This document shows positions 7,947 through 16,249 of a stretch of DNA of 33,997 nucleotides, piece by piece (the first letter of the stretch is position 1; each line of letters opens with the position of its first letter). The position numbers and the translations under genes were made by a program. Under the pieces are notes generated by a model, which saw nothing but the letters and a program-made list of their open reading frames with translations, did no database searches and was not told the origin of the DNA. Origin of the DNA: Ferruginibacter sp. (GTDB lineage: Bacteria; Bacteroidota; Bacteroidia; Chitinophagales; Chitinophagaceae); assembly GCA_019638525.1 (NCBI GenBank), contig JAHBTO010000012.1:1-33997 (forward strand), in the 5' to 3' direction.

Positions 7947-10900
7947 TTAAAAATTTAAATCAATACCAAACTGGTAAGTTTTTGCAATGGGGAATGAACC
8001 TCTTTGGTATCCGTCTATTAATGGTGTTGCATAGTTACCGCTGGTGCTTCTTCCTTCAATATTAATACCCCTGTAACCTGATGCCGAATGGAAGAAAAGG
8101 TTTTGTGCCGAAAAATAAATCCGCAATGAACTTAGCCTTGCTTTATTAACCCATTTTTGAGGTAAGGTATAACCAACCAATACTTCACGTAACGAATAGA
8201 AAGATGCATCTTCTACTACATAATCAGTAAGCATCCAGTTAAATCCAAGTGTTGAATAAGGCGTTTTTCCATCGCCCGGGAACATAGGGCTTAACCACCT
8301 GTTTTGGTTATAATTTTTATTGTAGCGTTTGGTTTCATTGTAATTGGCATCGCCATTAATTAACTGCCCACCTTGGGAGCCCTGGAAGAAGAAACTGAAA
8401 TCGAAATTTTTATAAGTAAAATTATTGGTGATGCCCCAGGTAAAGTCGGGATAAGGGTTTCCTATAACCACACGGTCGTTGGCGTCAATTACATTATCAC
8501 CATTGGTATCAACTAATTTTAAACCACCGGCAACAAATACATTGCTCATAGTGCTTGACAGGCCTGCAGCCTGTGCAGCAGTAATATAGGCTTGCGATAA
8601 CCAAACCCCATCAGTTTTGTATCCATAAAATTGAACCAATGGACCACCAACTTTATTCATATATGTTTCTGTACGCTCGCCCTGGTTAAGTAAATAAGCT
8701 TCGCCACCTAATTCGGTAATGGAGTTTTTGGTATGTGCAATGTTGGCTGTTGTTGACCACCTGAAATCTTTTTTTCTGAAATTATTGGTTGTTATTTCAA
8801 ATTCAACACCATTGTTTTTCATACTGCCAATATTATTATAGGTAGTAGGCGCACCGGTAAATGCCATGGTGGCTTGCTGCAGCAATAATTTTTTTGTTTT
8901 GGTTTGATAAAAATCCAACGACATTGAAACGGCATTCCTGAAAAGTGATAAATCCATACCGCCGTTGAACTGGTATGTGGTTTCCCAGGTTATTTCTTCG
9001 TTTGAAAGGAAATTTCTTGACGGAACAAAACCCGGAGAAGAAACACCATTACCAGTACCGGTGATATAATTAGCGGCATACAATAAATCTACCCAGGCAA
9101 ATGGCGGCACCACGTTATTACCCGTAGCGCCATAGCTGGCTCTTAATTTAAGCGTACTTAACCAATTTACATTTTCCAAAAACTTTTCTTTGCTTGCTAA
9201 CCAACCAACCGATACTGCAGGAAAATATCCCCATTTATGGCCCGGTGCAAAATGTGAGCTGCCATCGGCCCTTACACTTGCGTTAATCATGTATTTATCT
9301 TTATAAGAATAAATGATACGGCCCAGGTACGAAATCAAACCTTCTTTATAAATATCATTAAACGTTAAAGGGTATTGTGCAATGATGGCTGCATTGTTTA
9401 ATGTAGTTATATTATCGCTTGGATAATTGTAACCGGTTGCCTGTTCGTTCCTGGTTGAGGTTTTTTGAATTGTAAAACCAGCAAGCGCAGTAAAGGCATG
9501 ATCTTTTAAACGCTTAGTATAAGTTAAAGTATTTTCATTAAGGATATCTGTATATAACCTATCGTTATAAATACCGGTGCTTAAATCGCCTGCCCTGTTT
9601 GAATTTGCTTTTGCAAAATCAATTGCACTTGAATAAGAAAGGTAAAAACTTGCCAGCGATTTAAAATCGAGGCCGGGAATAATATTAACTGTTAAATCGG
9701 CTGATGATAATACACGGTAATCGTTTGAGCGAATTGTTCTTGTTTCCATCACCGACTTAGGTGTGTTGTTAGCTGTGTTGAAAGGTGTTACCGGCGATGT
9801 ATTCACCCATGTACTACCATCGGGCATTAAGCCACTATATACCCTGTTGTTAAAATAACGGGCCTGTGCCCAATCGCCGGCTTTTACATCGGCATAGGTT
9901 GGGTTTTGCCTTACAAAAGCAGCCAAAGATTCATCAAGCACTACCGGCATATAAGACTGGAACCTTACAAAGTCGATATAATTTACCGAAGGCCTTTCTC
10001 TTTTTATATAAGATGGATTTACATTAAAAGAAAATTTTACTCTCTTACTAAACTGTGCATCAATCTTTGCTTTTACATTATATCTTTCGTAATTACTATG
10101 ATACATCTGCCCTTCATCATTTTGATAGCCGCCCGATACGTAATATTTAACGCCGCTGTTACCGCCCGATGCACTTAACTGCAGATTTTTTGTTCCGGCA
10201 TTTCTTATTGCTTCGTTTTGCCAGTTAGTAGCAGCGCCACCCCTTAACTGGTTTTCTATAATATAGGCACCTCTTTCGGCAGTGGAAGCAATTTGGTTTC
10301 CGGTTGGTGGAGTAATACTAGGGTCTAATGCTTTAAGTGCAGCTTCATAAAAAAGCATATTTGTATATTCAGAAGTTGTCATCATTGGGTATAACTTGTA
10401 AGCAGTTTTTACACCGGTTGAATATTTTACGCTATACTTTGTTTTATTGGCCTTACCGCTTTTAGTAGTTACCATTATCACACCTCCAGAGCCTCTTGAA
10501 CCATAGATAGCTGCAGAAGCAGCATCTTTTAAAACTTCCACCGATTGCACATCGGCCATATTAATAAAAGCCAAACCATCGGGTACGGGATGTCCATCCA
10601 CCACTACCAATGGGCCTTGCGACTGGTTGATACTGGTTAAGCCACGTACCTGTATTTTAGGATCGGAGCCTGCTTCGGAAGAAATATTCTGAATTTGCAC
10701 ACCTGCAATCTTTCCCTGCAATGCCTGGTCGAGCCTTGATGCAGGTGTTTCATCTAACTTATCATTTTGATATTTTGAAACTGCACCTGTTACATCTGCC
10801 CGTTTTTGCGAACCGTAACCAATTACCACTACTTCTTCGCCGGTAGTAGCCGCAGGCTCCATCACCACATCAATACTTGTTCTGTTACCAATAGCTATGG

Positions 10901-11144
10901 TTTGTGTTTGATACCCTACATAAGAAAATATCAAAACAGAAGCATCATTGTTTACATTAATGGAATAAGTGCCATCAGCCTTTGTAGATGTTCCGCCTTT
11001 TTGTTTATCGGCCAGTACATTCACACCAAGCAACGGTTCATTCCCGTTTTTACTTATAACCTTTCCGGTAATGGTTTTCTTTTGTGCCATTGCTGCGCCG
11101 CACATAAAGATCATCAGCATTAATAAGCATTGAAGTTTTTTCAT
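7947..11144 (-). CDS. susC: SusC/RagA-like TonB-dependent outer-membrane transporter
   Basis: The 1065-residue protein imports glycan oligomers across the outer membrane using TonB energy. In order: signal peptide (1-20, ending AMAQ), a carboxypeptidase-regulatory-like beta-sandwich (about 24-100), a TonB-box region with VVVIGYGSQKRADVTGAV near residue 105, the plug domain (IQVRGLTSINQSQGPLVVVDG, DAASAAIYGSRGSGGVI), and the 22-strand barrel ending in FGIDLNF. This is full length for the family. No FecR-like or sigma-interaction extension is seen at the N-terminus, so control by an ECF sigma/anti-sigma system is unlikely. Followed by susD after 18 bases. Confidence 0.96.
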   Translation of the reverse strand: MKKLQCLLMLMIFMCGAAMAQKKTITGKVISKNGNEPLLGVNVLADKQKGGTSTKADGTYSINVNNDASVLIFSYVGYQTQTIAIGNRTSIDVVMEPAATTGEEVVVIGYGSQKRADVTGAVSKYQNDKLDETPASRLDQALQGKIAGVQIQNISSEAGSDPKIQVRGLTSINQSQGPLVVVDGHPVPDGLAFINMADVQSVEVLKDAASAAIYGSRGSGGVIMVTTKSGKANKTKYSVKYSTGVKTAYKLYPMMTTSEYTNMLFYEAALKALDPSITPPTGNQIASTAERGAYIIENQLRGGAATNWQNEAIRNAGTKNLQLSASGGNSGVKYYVSGGYQNDEGQMYHSNYERYNVKAKIDAQFSKRVKFSFNVNPSYIKRERPSVNYIDFVRFQSYMPVVLDESLAAFVRQNPTYADVKAGDWAQARYFNNRVYSGLMPDGSTWVNTSPVTPFNTANNTPKSVMETRTIRSNDYRVLSSADLTVNIIPGLDFKSLASFYLSYSSAIDFAKANSNRAGDLSTGIYNDRLYTDILNENTLTYTKRLKDHAFTALAGFTIQKTSTRNEQATGYNYPSDNITTLNNAAIIAQYPLTFNDIYKEGLISYLGRIIYSYKDKYMINASVRADGSSHFAPGHKWGYFPAVSVGWLASKEKFLENVNWLSTLKLRASYGATGNNVVPPFAWVDLLYAANYITGTGNGVSSPGFVPSRNFLSNEEITWETTYQFNGGMDLSLFRNAVSMSLDFYQTKTKKLLLQQATMAFTGAPTTYNNIGSMKNNGVEFEITTNNFRKKDFRWSTTANIAHTKNSITELGGEAYLLNQGERTETYMNKVGGPLVQFYGYKTDGVWLSQAYITAAQAAGLSSTMSNVFVAGGLKLVDTNGDNVIDANDRVVIGNPYPDFTWGITNNFTYKNFDFSFFFQGSQGGQLINGDANYNETKRYNKNYNQNRWLSPMFPGDGKTPYSTLGFNWMLTDYVVEDASFYSLREVLVGYTLPQKWVNKARLSSLRIYFSAQNLFFHSASGYRGINIEGRSTSGNYATPLIDGYQRGSFPIAKTYQFGIDLNF

Positions 11145-11179
11145 AATTGCAGTTTGAATAATTAAAAAAAGTTTTATAA

Positions 11180-12388
11180 TTAGTATAAAAGTTTAATTCG
11201 CAACCTTGATGCTTTATCGCCTGCAAGATTTTGTATATCCTGTAAACAATCTTTGCATTTAAAATGATTATAGCCTTCCATTAACAGCATATACCCGTCT
11301 TCGTAACTATATGGTTTTATTTGCTGGCCCGGCCAGTTTTTTTCATCGGCTAAATATGGTTTTAAAACAGTAAACGCTTTTTGCAACGATTTGCCCGATG
11401 GAGTTGTTAGTTTCCAGAAATTAATGCCCACCTTATCGGCCATTTGAGCAATGTTGAAAAAGGCATTCATTACAAAAGCGGTGTAGTGCAACGAAATTGT
11501 TCTTTCCATTTCTTTCGGGAAAAAGCCATTATCATCCAATTGGTAATCTAAACGGGCTGCTGCATTATTAATAATTTGTTTTGCCAGGTTGGTGCTATCT
11601 ATAAATAAAGCCAGTGCCAGCCTTTGTGCATCGTACCATGCGCCATGGTTATTTTTTGCATCCATTTCATCTTTACCATTTTCACTTGTTTGCATCCAGT
11701 GTAAAAATTCGGTAAACCATTTTTTCATACCATCTTCATCAGCCTGCTTCCAGTGTTTTGAGCCTTTTAATAAATTAATACCATCAACAAGTTTTACATA
11801 ATGCCTTGTATCAATCAATCCTGCACCACGGCCATCATTTTTTCCTTTGATGGCTTGTGCAAAATTCAGGTTAGGGTTCATTCTTGTTGCTGTATCAAGA
11901 AACCAAACCCTTAATAAATCTGCTGCATGCTTTGCATACATTTCGTTCTCCGAAAAATAATAAGCCAGGGCAAGGGTTTGCACATATTCACAAAGTTTGG
12001 GCTGGTATTCTTTATCCTTGTATTGTCTTACTTCGGGGTTTGTTTGTCCGTCCCTTCGCAAATAGGGCAGCCCGTTTGGTTTTGATGAATCGTACCAGAA
12101 GTATGGCGCCAGGCTCATGTAATCATGCTTATCGCCACTTGGCGGTATGTTGGTTTTTTCCATTACACTTACCGGGCCAAATTGCAAAGCCTTATCAGCA
12201 TCTTTAAGTAATTGTTTGTATGCCTTAATTACAGCCTGATCTTTATTATTGATGGCTGCTTTATTACGTTCTAAAGCTTTCAAATCAAGCGCTATCAACG
12301 AAGGCTTACCGGGCATTGGCCCGGTAGCCTTTATTGAATCATAACTCAATAATAAAAACACAATTAAAATTGCTAATACCCTTTGCAT
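11180..12388 (-). CDS. Alginate_lyase-domain (PL38-like) polyuronate lyase
   Basis: The 402-residue protein has a signal peptide (about 1-21) and an (alpha/alpha) toroid of the alginate_lyase (PF05426) kind. Visible motifs are SGDKHDYMSLAPYFW (84-98), GLPYLRRDGQTNPEV (106-120), DTRHYVKLVDG, KNNHGAWYDAQ (245-255, with Asn247 and His248 as likely active-site residues), and ERTISLHYTAF (295-305, with Tyr302 a candidate catalytic tyrosine). This set resembles the PL38 lyases, reported for beta-glucuronan and for alginate, more than PL5. The protein probably acts in the periplasm, since I see no lipobox or sorting domain. It lies 35 bases before susC and 10 bases after the T9SS protein gene. Superfamily is clear; the CAZy family and substrate are my judgement. 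Confidence 0.82.
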   Translation of the reverse strand: MQRVLAILIVFLLLSYDSIKATGPMPGKPSLIALDLKALERNKAAINNKDQAVIKAYKQLLKDADKALQFGPVSVMEKTNIPPSGDKHDYMSLAPYFWYDSSKPNGLPYLRRDGQTNPEVRQYKDKEYQPKLCEYVQTLALAYYFSENEMYAKHAADLLRVWFLDTATRMNPNLNFAQAIKGKNDGRGAGLIDTRHYVKLVDGINLLKGSKHWKQADEDGMKKWFTEFLHWMQTSENGKDEMDAKNNHGAWYDAQRLALALFIDSTNLAKQIINNAAARLDYQLDDNGFFPKEMERTISLHYTAFVMNAFFNIAQMADKVGINFWKLTTPSGKSLQKAFTVLKPYLADEKNWPGQQIKPYSYEDGYMLLMEGYNHFKCKDCLQDIQNLAGDKASRLRIKLLY

Positions 12389-12398
12389 ACAATTTTCT

Positions 12399-15300
12399 TT
12401 ATTTTACAAAAGCTATCTTTTTTTGCAGTTTTACATTATTACCTCTTACAGTTACTATATAAATACCCGAAGGAAAATGTAATGCAGGTAAATCGGTAGT
12501 TATAAAACCTACCGGCATAAACAGGTTCTTTTTAGCAACAGGTTGCCCTGCCATATTATATACAATCACATCGCCCAACAAAGGTTCGGTAGAATAAACT
12601 TTAACAGTTAAATTGCCCGATGCATTTTGATATGCATTAAAATACATTGCAGTAGTACCGGTTAATGGTAAAATGGTTAATCTGCCATTAGTGTAGGTTA
12701 TGTTATAGTTGTTTGATGTGGCGCCTGACAAAGTAATAGGATAATAACCAGGCGATGTATTGGTGTTTGCAATGGTATAAGCATCAACCTGGGTTAATAA
12801 ATTTGCAGCTGTTTCGCCCAAAACAAAACCGGTATAAGTTATAGTAAATGCAGGATTAGGTTGACCTGTTGTTTTTACCGTATCTAACACTTTAATAGAA
12901 AGGTTTGCTTTATTTACAGTAAGTGTTCTGCTAACAGGTGTTGCAGGAAAATATCCATCGTTACCCGCCTGTGATGCAGTGATGGTAGTGGTTCCTGCAC
13001 CGGTGATATGAATGATGTTACCGGTAACAGTTGCCACAGCAGTGTTACTACTGGTATAGGTTATAGGAATGGTATTGTTGGTACTGGTTGCCCCTGCATT
13101 AAAATCGGCATTGCCATAAGTTTTTGTTGGCAGTGTATTAAATGTGATGGTTTGATTTTGTTTTGGAATAACAGTAAGTGTACCATCTACATGGGTGATG
13201 GTATAATTGGCAGCAGTTGCACCAGAAACTGTAATTGGATATGTTCCGGGAGGTGAGTTTAAAACGGCTGTTGTTGTAATAGTTGGCTGCGTTAATAACA
13301 CAGCTGATGTTTCGCCCAAAACAAAGCCGGTATAAGTAATAGTTAATGGCGGATTGGCCACTTGTTCAAATTTAGTTTTATCATCGGCTGTAACAGTAAG
13401 CGGCGCAGTATTAACGGTAAGTGTTTGATCAACACTGGCAGCAGGGTAATTACCATCAGATGCCTGCGATGCATTTATTACAGAAGTACCAGCACCGGTA
13501 ATATGTATAAGGCCTCCTACAATTGTTGCAACAAGTGGGTTACTGCTTGTATATATTATAGGTTGTGTGGTATTTAAACTGGTAGCACCGCCGTTAAAAT
13601 CTGCATCGCCATATGTTTTTGCCGGTATAGGATTAAATATAAATGGCGTAACCTGTGCCACAGCGCCTGTGCCAATTGGCGTAAAACTACTTATGGTAGC
13701 AGTGGCTGTGTTGGTTGTATTATCGGCTGTGCCTATAGGTAAGTTCCATGAACTGCCGTTGTTTTGTATCAAACCAATTTCGGCATTGGTTAATGTTGTG
13801 TAAGTAGATCCTTCTAAAACCGTAGGCCAGTTTATTAGTACGGTTGCATCGCCCGATCCGCTAAGCCTGTTTACATTCCATACTGCATCTACCATGCGTT
13901 GCTTTTGAAATGGCGGCATGGGTGTGCCGGTAATTGTACCATTGGCAGTAATGCCGGTAAAAGTTGCAATGCTGAAATTTGATGTAGCCGTTGGCGTAAT
14001 AGTGATGGGTAAATAATGCAGCGTTGTACCTACAGGAACTGTTGTTGCTGCAGATACCCCATCTACCTGTACGATGCTTTGTACACCGGCAGTGGTATAA
14101 TCGGTAGCAATATATTTTGTATCATCAAAAGTGCCGCTGATGGTAGCGCCGGTAAGTACATGCACGGTATCGGCAGGGCGCAAAGATATTTTTCCATTTA
14201 CTAGCAAGTTATTATTGATGGTAAAACCTGTATTGGCAGTAATGTTGGCATTAATATTTACTGAACCGGTTTGTATCATATTTCCGGTTGAACCGGTAGT
14301 GATTCCAAAAGGCCAGGTGGTTGCAGCATCGATGGTATAATTAATCTTATCATCAAAAGTTAGGTTGCCTGAAGCAATCACCGAACCGGAAGCAGGGTTA
14401 AACCCGTTTGTATTGGAAGTACGGAGTGTGGCGCCGCTTGTTGTTACACTATATGCTACATTGGTAGCAGTGGCTGTGGCAGGGTTTGAAATGATAATAT
14501 AGTTATTAGAGGTGGATACACTTACGATAGAAGTATTTGCCGGTATGCCTGCACCGGTAATAGTTTGCCCTGTTGTACCTGTAGCAGTATTGGTAATAAC
14601 ATACGAGCCTGCAGTAAGATCGCCTGTACCGGCCACTGCTGTATTAATACCGTTTGCATCAAAATTAACCGAGCCTAAAATTTGTTTATCGGTAAAATTT
14701 AATTTACCATAAACAGTAGTAGCATCACTAACAGTAATATTTTTATTTAAGGTTACATCGGCATTATCGGCCACTTTAAAATTTGGCACATTTATATCTC
14801 CTGCTCCTGAAATTGCCTGCGGCGTATTGCCTGCCATTATTATTTCATTGGTGCTGGCAGCATCTGCATTTAATGTGCCGTCAACAAGCAGGTTACCCAT
14901 GATAGCTGTTTCGCCCGAAGTATGTGTTTTAAAAGTACAACCATTATTAATGGTGAGGTTATTGATTCTATTAATTGGCCCGTCGGCAGCTAAGGTTGAG
15001 TTGTTTTCTACAATAATGTTTCCAAAACTTTTATTGTTGAAAAAAGAGCCTCCTGCAATAGGTGCACGATGATGCCAGAAACTTCCGGGCTCAAAATCAA
15101 TAGCCGAAAAAGTAGAGCTATTACCCATTGGGCTCCATCCGCCTAAATAATATAAATGAGCGCCGCTTTGAAATACCACCCACTTTTCTGATGATTGTGA
15201 TGAACTTCCAAATGCATAAGAGGAAGAGGAAGAAGTGATGTTAGTGGTAAATGAAGACCCGCTTGTGAATATGAATGTGCCCGGTTCGCCAGAAGTTCCA

Positions 15301-15803
15301 TTTTCGAAACGCATTTGCCAGGGTGTTATCAGCGATACGGTACCGCTTACCCTGCAGGCATCAACATTTGATTGAAAAGTAAAACGTAAACTTCCTACTG
15401 GTGAGGCCACGTTAAAAGTACATCCTGCATTTACTACAAAATCTTCTCCAAGTTCGCCTGCAATGGTAATGGTACTTGTGCCCGAAGTAGGACGAAGCAT
15501 AGTGATGTTTACATTATTTACAAATTTTAACTGTGCACAGGTAATGCTTGAACTTGCCAGTATGGTTGCAGGCCCGGTAGCTGTTGTTGCACCACCCAGG
15601 TTGGTGCCGTCAAAAATTAAAATATCTGTTGCCCCGGTTGATGATGGCCTGGAAGTTCCGGCGCCGTTTATATCTGTATTCCAGTTAGAGCCGGTATTGA
15701 TACCTGTGCTTGCATTAAGGCCACCCACCCAATAATAGGTAGTTTGTCCAAACATTATCCCTGCAGTGAATAAAAGGAAAATAGTAAAAAATATTTTTTT
15801 CAT
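12399..15803 (-). CDS. Giant T9SS-secreted protein with MBG/Ig-like repeats
   Basis: The 1134-residue protein begins with a signal peptide (MKKIFFTIFLLFTAGIMFGQ) and then a region from about 20 to 715 rich in Gly, Thr, Asn and Ser. That region opens with YYWVGGLNAS and SNWNTDINGAG, a pattern seen in secreted Bacteroidota repeat proteins with beta-helix character. From about 718 to 1048 there are two copies of a pair of modules: an Ig-like unit (KTYGDADF / KTYGNADF) and an MBG-type unit (ITYTGFVLGETSA / ITYTGFVLGETAA). The last 80 or so residues are a type IX secretion sorting domain (VIVYNMAGQPV, FPSGIYIVTV, KLQKKIAFVK). No catalytic motif is seen. Placed between KdgF and the PL38-like lyase, it may be a surface adhesin or scaffold for the substrate, but no function is shown by the sequence. 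Confidence 0.85.
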   Translation of the reverse strand: MKKIFFTIFLLFTAGIMFGQTTYYWVGGLNASTGINTGSNWNTDINGAGTSRPSSTGATDILIFDGTNLGGATTATGPATILASSSITCAQLKFVNNVNITMLRPTSGTSTITIAGELGEDFVVNAGCTFNVASPVGSLRFTFQSNVDACRVSGTVSLITPWQMRFENGTSGEPGTFIFTSGSSFTTNITSSSSSYAFGSSSQSSEKWVVFQSGAHLYYLGGWSPMGNSSTFSAIDFEPGSFWHHRAPIAGGSFFNNKSFGNIIVENNSTLAADGPINRINNLTINNGCTFKTHTSGETAIMGNLLVDGTLNADAASTNEIIMAGNTPQAISGAGDINVPNFKVADNADVTLNKNITVSDATTVYGKLNFTDKQILGSVNFDANGINTAVAGTGDLTAGSYVITNTATGTTGQTITGAGIPANTSIVSVSTSNNYIIISNPATATATNVAYSVTTSGATLRTSNTNGFNPASGSVIASGNLTFDDKINYTIDAATTWPFGITTGSTGNMIQTGSVNINANITANTGFTINNNLLVNGKISLRPADTVHVLTGATISGTFDDTKYIATDYTTAGVQSIVQVDGVSAATTVPVGTTLHYLPITITPTATSNFSIATFTGITANGTITGTPMPPFQKQRMVDAVWNVNRLSGSGDATVLINWPTVLEGSTYTTLTNAEIGLIQNNGSSWNLPIGTADNTTNTATATISSFTPIGTGAVAQVTPFIFNPIPAKTYGDADFNGGATSLNTTQPIIYTSSNPLVATIVGGLIHITGAGTSVINASQASDGNYPAASVDQTLTVNTAPLTVTADDKTKFEQVANPPLTITYTGFVLGETSAVLLTQPTITTTAVLNSPPGTYPITVSGATAANYTITHVDGTLTVIPKQNQTITFNTLPTKTYGNADFNAGATSTNNTIPITYTSSNTAVATVTGNIIHITGAGTTTITASQAGNDGYFPATPVSRTLTVNKANLSIKVLDTVKTTGQPNPAFTITYTGFVLGETAANLLTQVDAYTIANTNTSPGYYPITLSGATSNNYNITYTNGRLTILPLTGTTAMYFNAYQNASGNLTVKVYSTEPLLGDVIVYNMAGQPVAKKNLFMPVGFITTDLPALHFPSGIYIVTVRGNNVKLQKKIAFVK
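12811..13358 (-). repeat. Internal DNA repeat of the MBG modules
   Basis: The segments 12811-12860 and 13309-13358 are nearly identical (both read TTTCGCCCAAAACAAA near the start, then CCGGTATAAGT). They encode the ITYTGFVLGET part of the two MBG units, about 498 bases apart. The conserved DNA shows that the Ig-like plus MBG pair arose by duplication within the gene and could still recombine. Confidence 0.75.
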
Positions 15804-15848
15804 GATGCAGCGTTTTATACGTTTTATATTTATGTTGTTTTAAAACTT

Positions 15849-16208
15849 TTAATATTTCTCTCCATTAATAAAGTCATCCCTCATTGGGCTAAACACATCA
15901 ATTAATACACCTGCTTCCAAACAAATGGCGCCATGCATGGTGTTAGGCGGAATGTAGAATGCATCGCCTGCTTTAAGAATTTTTTTCTCAGCTCCTATCT
16001 CCACTTCAAACACACCACTTTCAATATGCGTTACCTGCGAGTGAAAATGTTTATGCAATGTTCCTATTCCGCCTTTATCAAAAGACACTTTAACAACCAT
16101 CAGGTTATTATCATAACCCATGATTTTTCTTTTTACACCTTCGCCTGTTTTTTCCCAGGGTATGTCATCGTTTTCAATGAATACTTTTGTTGATTCGGTT
16201 GTTCCCAT
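15849..16208 (-). CDS. kdgF: KdgF-type cupin, unsaturated monouronate ring opening
   Basis: KdgF converts cyclic 4,5-unsaturated uronates, released by exo-lyases from alginate or pectin, into the linear keto form. The 119-residue protein is a single cupin: GTLHKHFHSQVTHIESGVFEVEI (given as the first cupin box, 49-71) supplies His52, His54 and Gln58 as likely metal ligands, and IPPNTMHGA (86-94) supplies His92. Asp104 and Arg110 in LIDVFSPMRDDF match the conserved C-terminal acid and base of the family. It has no signal peptide and is therefore cytoplasmic. It lies directly downstream of the PL17 gene (40-base gap), the enzyme whose product it would process. Confidence 0.88.
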   Translation of the reverse strand: MGTTESTKVFIENDDIPWEKTGEGVKRKIMGYDNNLMVVKVSFDKGGIGTLHKHFHSQVTHIESGVFEVEIGAEKKILKAGDAFYIPPNTMHGAICLEAGVLIDVFSPMRDDFINGEKY

Positions 16209-16249
16209 TTTTTTTGTTTTGAGAGTGAACTAGTATATGTTGGTTTTTC

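Noticed and set aside
12399..15803. Repeats in the giant gene as a CRISPR array or mobile element
   Set aside because: The repeats are in frame, about 500 bases apart and encode protein modules; there are no short regular spacers.
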